A DNA stretch of 64,000 nt, from positions 1,054,001 to 1,118,000 of the forward strand of contig OZ244919.1 in the NCBI GenBank assembly GCA_965221845.1. The letters run 5' to 3'. Of the stretch, positions 26,843 through 35,554 are shown piece after piece (position 1 is the stretch's first letter; each line of letters opens with the position of its first letter). The DNA comes from JAJEFO01 sp965221845 (lineage in GTDB: Bacteria > Pseudomonadota > Alphaproteobacteria > Rhodobacterales > Rhodobacteraceae). Position numbers and translations under genes: made by a program. The notes under the pieces were generated by a model that did no database searches, was not told the origin of the DNA, and was given only the letters and a program-made list of their open reading frames with translations.

Positions 26843-27374
26843 GACGCCGCTGCCCGTCCTGCTGCCGCTGGCGGCGTTCGCGGCGCTTGCGGGCCTGCTG
26901 CTCGCGGGCGTCTACCGCGAGGATCCGGAAGCGCTGCCGTCAACCCTCGTCGGACGCGCCGCGCCGGCCCTGAACGTCGCCCCGTTCCCGCAAGTGCGGG
27001 AGATCGATCCGGACGAGCTGACGAACGGAGGGGTCGCGCTGGTGAACTTCTGGGCCAGCTGGTGCGCGCCGTGCCGCGTCGAGCACCCCCAGCTCATGCG
27101 CCTGAAGCGGGAAGGCTTCGACGTCCTTGGCATCAACTACAAGGACGACCCGCGGAAGGCCCGGCGCTTTCTCGACGAGCTTGGCAACCCCTTCAAGGCG
27201 GCTGGCGCTGACCCCGGGGGGCGGACGGCGATCGAATGGGGCGTGTACGGCGTGCCCGAGACCTTTGTCGTCGACGGCCGGGGCAGGGTCGTCTCGAGAT
27301 TTGCGGGGCCCGTGACGGAACAGGTGCTCGAAAGCAGGATCCTCCCTGCGGCCGAGGCCGCGCTCACGCGCTGA
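26835..27374 (+). CDS. ccmG: CcmG/DsbE, periplasmic thioredoxin for cytochrome c maturation
   Basis: Membrane-anchored thioredoxin-like protein (179 aa). The N-terminal anchor (PLPVLLPLAAFAALAGLLLA) precedes a periplasmic domain with the redox motif NFWASWCAPCRVEHPQLMRL, the GINYKDDP segment and the cis-proline region YGVPETFVVDGRGRV. It keeps apocytochrome c cysteines reduced for haem attachment. The ATG at 26835 lies inside the end of ccmD, so the three ccm genes are translationally coupled. The next gene, acnA, is convergent, 90 bases away. Confidence 0.97.
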   Translation: MPRTPLPVLLPLAAFAALAGLLLAGVYREDPEALPSTLVGRAAPALNVAPFPQVREIDPDELTNGGVALVNFWASWCAPCRVEHPQLMRLKREGFDVLGINYKDDPRKARRFLDELGNPFKAAGADPGGRTAIEWGVYGVPETFVVDGRGRVVSRFAGPVTEQVLESRILPAAEAALTR

Positions 27375-27464
27375 GCGCGCGGTCTCCGCAACGCCCGGCA
27401 AGCGCGCGTCGTCGACGCCGGGAGCGGACGGCCGCGCCGAGCGGCCTGTCGGCGGCGAAGCGTG

Positions 27465-30155
27465 TCACGCCGCCCTTGCGAGGTCGCGAAGCACGTAGTG
27501 CAGGACGCCGCCATGCTCGACGTATTCCTTCTCGATTCCCGTGTCGATCCGGCACCTGAGAGTGATCTCCCGCGAGCCGCGGTCCGCGGAATCGATCCGG
27601 CACGGCACTTCGGCGCGCGGCTGCAGGTCGCCTTCCAGCCCCGTGATCGTGATCGTCTCGTCGCCGGTCAGCCCGAGCGAGATGCGCGTGTCTCCGCCGG
27701 TGAACTCGAAGGGAATGACGCCCATTCCCACGAGATTGGAGCGGTGGATGCGTTCATAGCCTTCCGCGATGACCGCCCTGACGCCGAGGAGCGCCGTGCC
27801 CTTCGCGGCCCAGTCCCTCGATGAACCCGCGCCGTACTGGGCGCCCGCAACCACGACAAGGGGCGTGCCCTGCTCCTGGTAGGCCATCGCTGCGTCGTAG
27901 ATCGACATCTGGCTGCCGTCGGGACCCTTCGTGTAGCCGCCCTCGACGCCGTCCAGCATCTCGTTCCTGATGCGGATGTTGGCGAACGTGCCGCGCATCA
28001 TGATCTCGTGGTTGCCGCGTCGCGAACCGTAGGAATTGAACTCGCGCGGCGCCACCTGCCGGTCGACCAGGTACCTGCCCGCAGGCGTCGTGTCCTTGAA
28101 CGCGCCCGCCGGAGAAATGTGGTCGGTCGTCACCATGTCGCCGAGAAGGGCGAGGATGCGCGCGCCCTCGACGTCGGAGATGGTTCCGGGTTCCGGCGAC
28201 ATGTCCTTGAAATACGGAGGATTCTGAACGTAGGTCGACGCGGCCGGCCAGTCGTAGGTGAGGCTGTCCGTCGTCTGCACGCCGCGCCACCTGTCGTCGC
28301 CCGCGAAGACGTCCGCATATCTCGACCGGAACGCGCTGCGCGTCACGGTCTTCTGCACGAGATCGGCGATCTCCTCCTGCGTCGGCCAGATGTCCCTGAG
28401 GAACACGTCGTTGCCCTCCGGGTCCCGGCCGATGGCCTCGCCGGCAAGGTCGATGTCGAGCGTCCCCGCGATCGCATAGGCCACCACCAGCGGCGGCGAG
28501 GCCAGGTAGTTCGCGCGGACGTCAGGGCTGATCCGGCCCTCGAAGTTCCGGTTCCCCGACAGGACGGCCGCGGCCACGAGGTCGCCGTCCGCGATCGCCC
28601 TGGATATCCCGGGCCGCAGGGGCCCGGAATTCCCGATGCAGGTGGTGCAGCCGTACCCGACGAGATTGAAGCCGAGGGCGTCGAGGTCCTCCTGCAGCCC
28701 CGCCGCGTCCAGGTAGGCGCTCACGACCTGGCTGCCCGGCGCCAGCGAGGTCTTGACCCACGGCTTGCGGTTCAGCCCCAGCGCCCGCGCCTTGCGGGCG
28801 ACGAGACCGGCGCCGATCATGACGTACGGGTTCGACGTGTTGGTGCAGGACGTGATCGAGGCGATCACGACCTTGCCCGATTCCATCGCGTAGTCCTCGC
28901 CCTCCACCGCGACCTGCTTGCCGGCGGGACGCTTGAAGGTCTCGCGCATTTCGCGCGCGAACGCCGCCTTGGCATCCGTGAGCGGAACCAGGTCCTGCGG
29001 ACGCCTCGGGCCGGACATGGCCGGCACGATCGTTCCCATGTCGAGGCTCAGCGTGTCGGAATAGACGGTGGCGCCGTCGGTCCGGCGCCACATTCCGTTT
29101 TCCTTGGCGTAGGCCTCGACCAGGGCGATCCGCTCCTCCGGCCGGCCGGTCTGGCGAAGGTAGCGCAGCGTCTCGCCGTCGACGGGAAAGAAGCCGCAGG
29201 TCGCGCCGTATTCGGGCGCCATGTTCGCGATCGTGGCCCTGTCCGCGAGCGGCAGCCTGTCCAGCCCCTCGCCGAAGAACTCGACGAACTTGCCCACGAC
29301 ACCCTTCCCGCGGAGCATCTCGACGACCTTCAGGACGAGATCCGTTCCGGTCGTGCCTTCACGCATGGATCCCGTCAGCTCGAACCCGACGACTTCGGGG
29401 ATCAGCATGGAGACCGGCTGCCCCAGCATCGCCGCCTCCGCCTCGATGCCGCCGACGCCCCAGCCCAGAACCGCAAGGCCGTTCACCATGGTCGTGTGGC
29501 TGTCCGTTCCGACGAGCGTGTCGGGAAACGCCACCTCGTCTCCGTCCTGATCCCTGTCCGTCCAGACCGTCTGGGCGAGGTGCTCGAGGTTCACCTGATG
29601 GCAGATTCCGGTGCCCGGAGGCACGACCCGGAAGTTGTCGAAGGCGCTCTGACCCCACTTGAGGAACGTGTAGCGTTCCATGTTGCGCTCGTATTCGCGG
29701 TCGACGTTCAGCTGGAGCGCGCGCGGATTGCCGAACTCGTCGATCATGACTGAGTGGTCGATGACCAGGTCGACCGGATTCAACGGGTTTATCCTCTCGG
29801 CATTGCCGCCGAGCGCGACGATCCCGTCCCGCATGGCGGCGAGGTCAACCACGGCCGGCACGCCGGTGAAGTCCTGCATCAGCACCCGGGCCGGCCGGTA
29901 CGCGATCTCGCGGGGGTTCCGGCCGCCCCGATCCGCCCATTCTGAAAACGCGCGGACGTCGTCAAGCGTCAGGGTCCTCCCGTCCTCGAACCTCAGCACG
30001 TTCTCCAGGACCACCTTCAGCGACGCGGGCAGCCTGTCGAAGCTGCCCAGGCCCGCGGCCTCGGCAGCCGGAATCGAGTAGTGGTCGACGACGTGATCGC
30101 CTGCGGCAATGGGCTTCCTCGTTCCGGATGAGTCCTTGCCTACGGAAATGGGCAT
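27465..30155 (-). CDS. acnA: Aconitate hydratase A
   Basis: TCA-cycle enzyme (896 aa) that isomerises citrate to isocitrate through a [4Fe-4S] cluster. Cluster Cys residues are in VIASITSCTNTSNPYVMIGA and GYGCTTCIGNSGPL. Other markers are LVIDHSVMIDEFGNPRALQL, LVGTDSHTTMVNGLAVLGWG, SYGSRRGNHEIMMRGTFANI and the C-terminal swivel domain with AGAQYGAGSSRDWAAKGTAL and RIHRSNLVGMGVIPF. The ATG at 30155 (PISVGKDSSGTRKPIA) is chosen over the much longer open frame, which runs back to 31085 against the DUF1223 gene. Length is typical of the AcnA/IRP type. About 250 bases separate it from the divergent DUF1223 gene. Confidence 0.97.
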   Translation of the reverse strand: MPISVGKDSSGTRKPIAAGDHVVDHYSIPAAEAAGLGSFDRLPASLKVVLENVLRFEDGRTLTLDDVRAFSEWADRGGRNPREIAYRPARVLMQDFTGVPAVVDLAAMRDGIVALGGNAERINPLNPVDLVIDHSVMIDEFGNPRALQLNVDREYERNMERYTFLKWGQSAFDNFRVVPPGTGICHQVNLEHLAQTVWTDRDQDGDEVAFPDTLVGTDSHTTMVNGLAVLGWGVGGIEAEAAMLGQPVSMLIPEVVGFELTGSMREGTTGTDLVLKVVEMLRGKGVVGKFVEFFGEGLDRLPLADRATIANMAPEYGATCGFFPVDGETLRYLRQTGRPEERIALVEAYAKENGMWRRTDGATVYSDTLSLDMGTIVPAMSGPRRPQDLVPLTDAKAAFAREMRETFKRPAGKQVAVEGEDYAMESGKVVIASITSCTNTSNPYVMIGAGLVARKARALGLNRKPWVKTSLAPGSQVVSAYLDAAGLQEDLDALGFNLVGYGCTTCIGNSGPLRPGISRAIADGDLVAAAVLSGNRNFEGRISPDVRANYLASPPLVVAYAIAGTLDIDLAGEAIGRDPEGNDVFLRDIWPTQEEIADLVQKTVTRSAFRSRYADVFAGDDRWRGVQTTDSLTYDWPAASTYVQNPPYFKDMSPEPGTISDVEGARILALLGDMVTTDHISPAGAFKDTTPAGRYLVDRQVAPREFNSYGSRRGNHEIMMRGTFANIRIRNEMLDGVEGGYTKGPDGSQMSIYDAAMAYQEQGTPLVVVAGAQYGAGSSRDWAAKGTALLGVRAVIAEGYERIHRSNLVGMGVIPFEFTGGDTRISLGLTGDETITITGLEGDLQPRAEVPCRIDSADRGSREITLRCRIDTGIEKEYVEHGGVLHYVLRDLARAA

Positions 30156-30401
30156 CTCTTCAGCCTCCGCGCTGACTTTGGTCGGGGTCGCGCGACGGGC
30201 ATACTCCCCCATTGCGGCGCAGTGCAAGGCGCGTGGCGCAAGATTCGCCCGGAACGCGGCGCGGCATCCTTGCCCTTGCCCGGGGCGCTGGCGCGCTTCT
30301 CTCCCCGGGTTCGCCGCTGTAACGTGGCCTCGCAAAACCTTGATTGGCGGCCGGAGAGGGCATTCTGTAGCGATGCGGACGATCATGCGAGACCGTAAAC
30401 G

Positions 30402-31097
30402 ATGACGAGACTGATGCCGCTTGCCGCCGCGGTCTGGATGGCGGCCTGCGGAATCGCGACGGCAGGCCAGGCGGTCGTCCTGGAACTGTTCACGTCCCAG
30501 GGCTGCAGCTCCTGCCCGCCGGCGGACAGGATCATCGGCGAGCTTGCGGAACGCGAGGACGTGATCGCCCTGGCGCTGCACGTGGACTACTGGGACTACC
30601 TCGGCTGGAAGGACGGCTTCGCCGTCCCGGGCCACACCGAGCGTCAGCGCGCATACGTGCGCGCGATCGGCAAGAACACGATCTACACCCCCCAGATGAT
30701 CGTCGGCGGCCGCGACCACGTCGTGGGATCGCGGCCGATGAGAGTGTCCATGCTGCTGCAGGAGCATGCCGCCCGGGACGCCCGCGTCGACGTCGTCGCC
30801 GAACGTGACGGCGACATGATATCCATCGAGGCGACCCCGTCCGGGACGGGAGCCCGTCCGGCGGTCGTCGATCTCGTGACGTACCTGCCGGAAGCGACGG
30901 TTGACGTCCTGCGCGGCGAAAATGCCGGACGGACCCTCACCTACCGCAACATCGTCCGAGACTGGACAAGGCTCGGGACCTGGGACGGCAGGTCCGCCTT
31001 TCGCGCGACGGCGCAGGTGCCGGCGGGCGTTCCTGTCGTGGTGATCGTGCAGGCCCGGGATTCGGGACCTATTCTCGGGGCGCAACGGCTTCGCTAG
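30402..31097 (+). CDS. DUF1223 secreted thioredoxin-like protein
   Basis: Protein of 231 aa with a signal peptide (residues about 1-22, TRLMPLAAAVWMAACGIATA) and the DUF1223 core: VVLELFTSQGCSSCPPADRI with a CxxC pair, ALHVDYWDYLGWKDGFAVPG, RQRAYVRAIGKNTIYTPQMI and VGGRDHVVGS. A periplasmic thiol-redox role is suggested by the CSSC motif but unproven for the family. It is divergent from acnA, an arrangement common in Rhodobacteraceae (from memory). Its TAG stop (31095-31097) contains the TA used as the IS630 target, and the G following in both arrangements keeps the stop intact. Confidence 0.93.
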   Translation: MTRLMPLAAAVWMAACGIATAGQAVVLELFTSQGCSSCPPADRIIGELAEREDVIALALHVDYWDYLGWKDGFAVPGHTERQRAYVRAIGKNTIYTPQMIVGGRDHVVGSRPMRVSMLLQEHAARDARVDVVAERDGDMISIEATPSGTGARPAVVDLVTYLPEATVDVLRGENAGRTLTYRNIVRDWTRLGTWDGRSAFRATAQVPAGVPVVVIVQARDSGPILGAQRLR

Positions 31098-32339
31098 TGT
31101 TTTGATTCATTCATTCGATGCCATTTCCCGGAGCTTCTGGCGGCCTCGCTTCTAGGCCGCGACGAGGTCCTCCGGTCTGCGGCTCCAGCGGAACGGCCGG
31201 GCGTCGTTGGCGTCGTGATGCGCGATGCATCCCTCGATCGCCGCGACGCACCCGGCAGGCGAGTCGAAGACGGCATTCCTGAGCCTCTGTCGCGTCAGCT
31301 TCGAGAAGAGCCCCTCGACGGCGTCCGTCCACGAGGCCGATGCGGGCGTGAAGCGGGACGTCCGGTCGGGACGGCCCTTCAGCCACCCGCGGACCTCGGC
31401 CGACCCGTGCGAGGACACGTTGTCGAGGATGACGTGCACCGGGGTTCCGGGCGCGATCCCCGCGGCGACATGGTCGAGGAAGGCGAGGGACTCCGCCGAG
31501 CGGTGCCGTTCGACCGTCCGGCCGGCGACCTGGCCGGTGGCGGCATCGAGGGCCGCCAGCAGGCATGCGGTGCCGTTCCGCCTGCAGGCGCGGGTCCTCG
31601 TCCCGGCATGGCCCGGCGTCATGGGCAGGGGCTTCTGCGTCCGCCCGAGCGCCTGGATCCGGTTCGCGCGCTCACTCGAACCGGTGGCGTTCACGCGCTC
31701 GCTCTCGTCCGCCGACAGCACGACGGCGTGGTCGGGCGGGTCGACGCAGGGGCCCGCGACGTCGCGCACCTTCAGCTCGAACCGCGGGTCGCGCGACACC
31801 TTGAAGGTCTTCACCCGGTGCGGCCGGAGGCCCCTGGCCTTCAGGATGCCGTGCACCGTGGAATGCACCGTCCCCGGCTTCCCCGCCAGCGCCCGCACCG
31901 TCCGGTGCCGGGCGTGCGGCGGCGGCGGCGACATCGCGAGGCCGGCCAGGGCCTTCACCCGGTCCTCCGGGACCGGCGCCTTCCCCGGCGGGCGGGCGGC
32001 GTCCCGGAGAAGCCCGCCGGCGCCTTCGGCGAGGAAGCGGTCCCGCCGGCGCCAGGCCGTCGGCTTCGACATGCCCGTCCGCCGCATGGCCTCCGCCAGC
32101 CCGCAGCCCGCGCCCGGCGCCAGGACGATGCGGGCCCGCCAGGCGTGCTTCCGCCGGCTCGCCGGGTCACGCACGATCCCCTCGAGACGCTCCCGCTCCC
32201 CGTCCGAAGGCGCGATTTCCCGCCTCGTCGACTTCCTGCCCGTCCGCCTGTCTCCCGTTCTCGCGGGCAGCCTGATCGCGGCGGCAGGAGGATGCCGTGA
32301 TCCGGGAAGGAATGGAATCCTTTGTTTTTAACTGACCAC
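31097..32339 (-). mobile_element. IS630-family element (second type), 1243 bp
   Basis: TA duplications lie at 31095-31096 and 32340-32341. The ends share gtg and, further in, a ccatt...cccgga block (left about 31120-31133, right the complement of about 32302-32318). The target was the CTAG at the stop codon of the DUF1223 gene. Joining the flanks recreates overlapping 3' ends of two convergent genes. The transposase differs from the IS630 at 3513, so the two are separate lineages. Confidence 0.88.
31152..32174 (-). CDS. IS630-family transposase, apparently intact
   Basis: Tc1-mariner-type DDE transposase of at least 340 aa. The N-terminal HTH region reads RRTGMSKPTAWRRRDRFLAE, followed by a basic linker. 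The catalytic residues are probably the Asp of VVLSADESERV, the Asp of VHVILDNVSSHGSAEV and the Glu of SWTDAVEGLFSKLTRQRL. Between the first Asp and the IQALGRTQ block there is an in-frame addition (ERVNATGSSERANR) made of a partial direct repeat, absent from family members I recall. The start is uncertain: 32174 is a GTG, and homologous text (RREIAPSDGERERLEGI) continues upstream without an ATG. Confidence 0.82.
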   Translation of the reverse strand: MRDPASRRKHAWRARIVLAPGAGCGLAEAMRRTGMSKPTAWRRRDRFLAEGAGGLLRDAARPPGKAPVPEDRVKALAGLAMSPPPPHARHRTVRALAGKPGTVHSTVHGILKARGLRPHRVKTFKVSRDPRFELKVRDVAGPCVDPPDHAVVLSADESERVNATGSSERANRIQALGRTQKPLPMTPGHAGTRTRACRRNGTACLLAALDAATGQVAGRTVERHRSAESLAFLDHVAAGIAPGTPVHVILDNVSSHGSAEVRGWLKGRPDRTSRFTPASASWTDAVEGLFSKLTRQRLRNAVFDSPAGCVAAIEGCIAHHDANDARPFRWSRRPEDLVAA

Positions 32340-33252
32340 TAGCCGCGGGGCGGGCACGCCCCGGCCTTCGCTTCCAGCGACGGTGGATCCAGAGCCACTG
32401 GGCCGGATGCGCGCGCGCCATCCTTTCGACGATGTCGTTGTACTCCTGCATCATCCTCTCGGGCGTCGACCTGGCCAGGGGCGCCTCCAGGCGCACGCAG
32501 AAGCTCCGGCCGTCGTCCTTGCGCACGCCGAACAGCGGGATGATCTCCGCGTCGCAGGCCAGCGCCCACTCCGCCGCGGACAGGGCGGTATGCGCCTCGC
32601 GGCCGAAGAACGTCAGGAGCGGCGCCCCGGCCATGGAGATGTCCGCGACTAGCCCGATGACGCCGCCGCCCTTCAGGTGCCGGATCAGTCCCGCAATCCC
32701 CTTCCTGCTGGTCGGGAAGACCGGAGACGCGACCGTCGAAATCGCCTTGACATAGTGCGCGTTGAAGGCGGCGTTGCGCATCGGCCGGTAGAGGGCGGCC
32801 ATGGAGCATCCCTCGCGGCTAAGCTTTGCGCGCGGAACGTCGTAGTTCCCGAAATGCGCCGTCACGAGAATGACGGGCCTCCGCGCCTCGCGCGCAGCCT
32901 CGAGGGCCGCGACGCCCGGGCCCTCCATCGTCGCCGCCCGCGCGTGCGCCACGAACTCCTCCCCGGAATAGATCTCGATCATCGTGCGCCCGAAGTTGTC
33001 GGGCACGCGCCGCGCGATTCTCCGTCTTTCCGCCGCGGGAAGCTCGGGCATGGCATGATCCAGGTTCTCGAGGATCCTGGCGCGCCAGCCGATGAGCGGC
33101 GCCACCACGTAGGCGGCCAGCGTGCCCACGAACGGGCCCCGCAAGCGATACGGAAGCAGCCGGGCGAAGCCGAGAATCGAGCAGGCAAGCGCGTTGTTTG
33201 CCCAGTCCCTCAACCGGCTGCCGAACGCCACCGCCCGCACCTCGCCATCCAT
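32167..33252 (-). CDS. LpxL/HtrB-type lysophospholipid acyltransferase with an IS-derived tail
   Basis: Membrane-associated acyltransferase related to the late lipid A acyltransferases. An N-terminal hydrophobic segment (NALACSILGFARLLPYRL) precedes the HX4D catalytic motif in VILVTAHFGNYDVPRAKL; then come SMAALYRPMRNAAFN, GGGVIGLVADISMAGAPLLT and AHPAQWLWIHRRWKRRP. Before the IS630 insertion the frame ended ...PAASEAVAPRE, overlapping the convergent DUF1223 gene. Now it leaves the flank at the TA (32340) and continues about 57 codons into the IS (SGQLKTKDSIPSRIT ...) to a stop at 32167. The start at 33252 (MDGEVRAVAF) is preferred to 33300. It lies just downstream of purB. Confidence 0.88.
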   Translation of the reverse strand: MDGEVRAVAFGSRLRDWANNALACSILGFARLLPYRLRGPFVGTLAAYVVAPLIGWRARILENLDHAMPELPAAERRRIARRVPDNFGRTMIEIYSGEEFVAHARAATMEGPGVAALEAAREARRPVILVTAHFGNYDVPRAKLSREGCSMAALYRPMRNAAFNAHYVKAISTVASPVFPTSRKGIAGLIRHLKGGGVIGLVADISMAGAPLLTFFGREAHTALSAAEWALACDAEIIPLFGVRKDDGRSFCVRLEAPLARSTPERMMQEYNDIVERMARAHPAQWLWIHRRWKRRPGRARPAASGQLKTKDSIPSRITASSCRRDQAARENGRQADGQEVDEAGNRAFGRGAGASRGDRA

Positions 33253-33339
33253 CGCGTCACAGGCCGCTGGATACGGGGCCTTGGCCAAGTGTTGCAACAC
33301 GGAAAGTCGGGATCCGGGCCGAGGCGGGCCGTGCCGCCT

Positions 33340-34692
33340 TCAGGACGCGCCCGGGCCGCGATGCATGCGCTCGGGCCGCGGATCCCCCTCCGCCCCGAAG
33401 ACGCGTCCGAATATCGTGTCGACGTGCCTGGCATGACGATCGAGGTCGAAGCTCTCCCTGATCTCCGCCTCCGAAAGCGCGGCGGTCACTTCGGCGTCGG
33501 CCAGGAGTTCCGCGAGAAAGTCGCTGCCGCCTTCCCAGGCCTTCATCGCGTTGCGCTGCACCAGCCCGTAGGCGTCCTCCCGGCTGACCCCCTTCCGGGT
33601 CAGCCCCAGGAGCACCTGCTGCGAGTGGATCAGGCCGCGAAGCCTTTCGAGGTTCCTCTTCATGTTCCCGGGATGGACGACAAGCCCGTCGACGACGCCC
33701 GCAAGGCGCGCGAGCGCGAAATCGAGATGGGCGGTCGCGTCCGGGCCGATGCCGCGCTCGACGGAGGAATGCGAGATGTCGCGCTCGTGCCACAGCGCGA
33801 CGTTCTCCAGCGCCGGCACGACCGCGCTGCGGACAAGGCGGGCAAGGCCGGTCAGGTTTTCGGTCAGGACCGGATTGCGCTTGTGGGGCATGGCCGAGGA
33901 GCCCTTCTGCCCTTCCGAGAAGCGCTCCTCCGCCTCCAGGACCTCCGTCCGCTGCATGTGCCGAATCTCGACCGCGACGTTCTCGATGCTGGACGCGACC
34001 ACGCCGAGGGTCGCGAAGAGCATCGCGTGCCGGTCGCGCGGGATCACCTGCGTGGACACGGGTTCCGGACGAAGCCCCAGCTTGGCGCAGACGTGCTCCT
34101 CGACGCGGGGGTCGATGTTCGCGAACGTTCCGACGGGGCCGGAGATCGCTCCGGTCGCGACTTCCTCGCGCGCCCGCAGGAGACGCGCCCTGTTGCGGTC
34201 CATTTCCGCGTAGAACCTGGCGAAGGTCAGCCCCATGGTGACGGGCTCCGCATGAATGCCGTGGCTACGTCCGATGCGGACATCCGTCTTGTGCTCGTGC
34301 GCGCGGCGCTTCAGCACGGCAAGCAGCGCGTCCATGCCTTCAAGAAGCAGGTCGGCGGCACGTGTCAGCTGTATGCTGAACGCGGTGTCCAGAACGTCGG
34401 AGGACGTCATGCCCTGATGGACGAAGCGGGCCTGCTTGTCGCCGATGATCTCGGCGAGATGCGTCAGGAACGCGATGACGTCATGCTTGGTGACGGACTC
34501 GATCTCGGCGATTCGGCCGACGTCGAACTCCGCGTCCCGGGCCTTCCATACCGCTTCGGCGCTCTCGCGGGGGATCACGCCAAGTCCCGCCATGGCGTCG
34601 CAGGCATGCGCCTCGATCTCGAACCAGATGCGAAACCTGGTTTCCGGCGACCAGATCTCCGCCATCTCGGGGCGCGTGTATCTCGGAATCAT
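33340..34692 (-). CDS. purB: Adenylosuccinate lyase
   Basis: Purine biosynthesis enzyme (450 aa) that cleaves SAICAR and adenylosuccinate, releasing fumarate. Features are IPRYTRPEMAEIWSPETRFR at the N-terminus, VHQGMTSSDVLDTAFSIQL, RSHGIHAEPVTMGLTFARF with the general-acid His, and the signature loop QKGSSAMPHKRNPVLTENLT with the catalytic Ser. The start at 34692 follows GGAGG and gives the family N-terminus; 34707 would add five residues. The C-terminus is slightly extended (DPRPERMHRGPGAS). The acyltransferase gene follows on the same strand. Confidence 0.96.
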   Translation of the reverse strand: MIPRYTRPEMAEIWSPETRFRIWFEIEAHACDAMAGLGVIPRESAEAVWKARDAEFDVGRIAEIESVTKHDVIAFLTHLAEIIGDKQARFVHQGMTSSDVLDTAFSIQLTRAADLLLEGMDALLAVLKRRAHEHKTDVRIGRSHGIHAEPVTMGLTFARFYAEMDRNRARLLRAREEVATGAISGPVGTFANIDPRVEEHVCAKLGLRPEPVSTQVIPRDRHAMLFATLGVVASSIENVAVEIRHMQRTEVLEAEERFSEGQKGSSAMPHKRNPVLTENLTGLARLVRSAVVPALENVALWHERDISHSSVERGIGPDATAHLDFALARLAGVVDGLVVHPGNMKRNLERLRGLIHSQQVLLGLTRKGVSREDAYGLVQRNAMKAWEGGSDFLAELLADAEVTAALSEAEIRESFDLDRHARHVDTIFGRVFGAEGDPRPERMHRGPGAS

Positions 34693-34753
34693 GTTCTGGA
34701 CCTCCATCGGATGCGGCAGTTCGCCGAAGAGCGCGGATCCGGCCGGGCGGCTC

Positions 34754-35440
34754 TCAAGACTCCGTGACCCTGACGCGGTGACGCTTCAAGCGAAGCTCGG
34801 TTTCCGGATCCGGCCGGCGCAGCCGCATCCCGGCGTCAAGGCCCGATGGGGCGATGTCATCATCCCACAGCTGCGGCCCGAAACGGATCCGCCCGTCAGC
34901 ATCGAACGTGACCAGGTGCGCGTCGAGGTCCCGGGACGGCCTGCCGCTGTCCGCCGTGCCCGTCTCGGCATCGACATCCACTGAGAATTCGACGGTCTCG
35001 AACTTGATCCTGAGGACCCGCAGTCCCTGCTTGACCATTTCACCGACGCCCTCTGCCAGGTCGAGCTTCAGCAGGGCCGTGCGCAGCGCGCTTATGATGC
35101 TGCCCGAGAGCGGTTCATTGGCGGCAACCTCCGGGAAGTCGGCCGGCGCGCCGTCTTCGTTTGCGACGGCCTGAACCTCGTTGAGCAGGACCGTCCTTCC
35201 GACACCCCCCAATCCAACGAAGACGAAGCCCCTTGCGGGCTTGCCGAGGCGGTTGCGCTGAATTGCGGTCTTCGCTTCGTCCAGCATGGAGTCGCGGCCG
35301 GCCGGTTCAGGCGGCGGTGTTCCCGCGCCGGGGGGCGCATGGATTCGTTCGTGGACCCGGGATGAGAGCCTGTAGCCGGTTTGCCGTCCGCTGCCATAGA
35401 CTGACCGTAGGCGATTCGGGCGGACTTGTAACCAGTTCAC
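34754..35440 (-). pseudogene. Truncated AAA ATPase (ORC/Cdc6-like bacterial group)
   Basis: The N-terminal part resembles a family of bacterial AAA ATPases: APPGAGTPPPEPAGRDSMLD, then a P-loop FVFVGLGGVGRTVLLNEVQA, and LRTALLKLDLAEGVGEMVKQ. The P-loop has Arg where Lys is expected (GxxGxGRT), which normally abolishes ATP binding. After the segment VDVDAETGTADSGRPSRDLD the expected Walker B, sensor and DNA-binding parts are missing, and the frame ends within about 55 unrelated residues. The full-length relatives are about 400 aa. It is therefore probably an internally deleted gene. The upstream start is not defined; about 115 bases separate it from the next gene. Confidence 0.65.
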
Positions 35441-35554
35441 GGGGCAGTTCCATGGACTGATGCAGAACCAGGCTCGGCGACCTCCCTGTTCACGCGGTCA
35501 CGGCCGGCAAGGCGGCCACCGCGGCCGCCGCCAGCGCCCGAACGCCAGGCCAGG

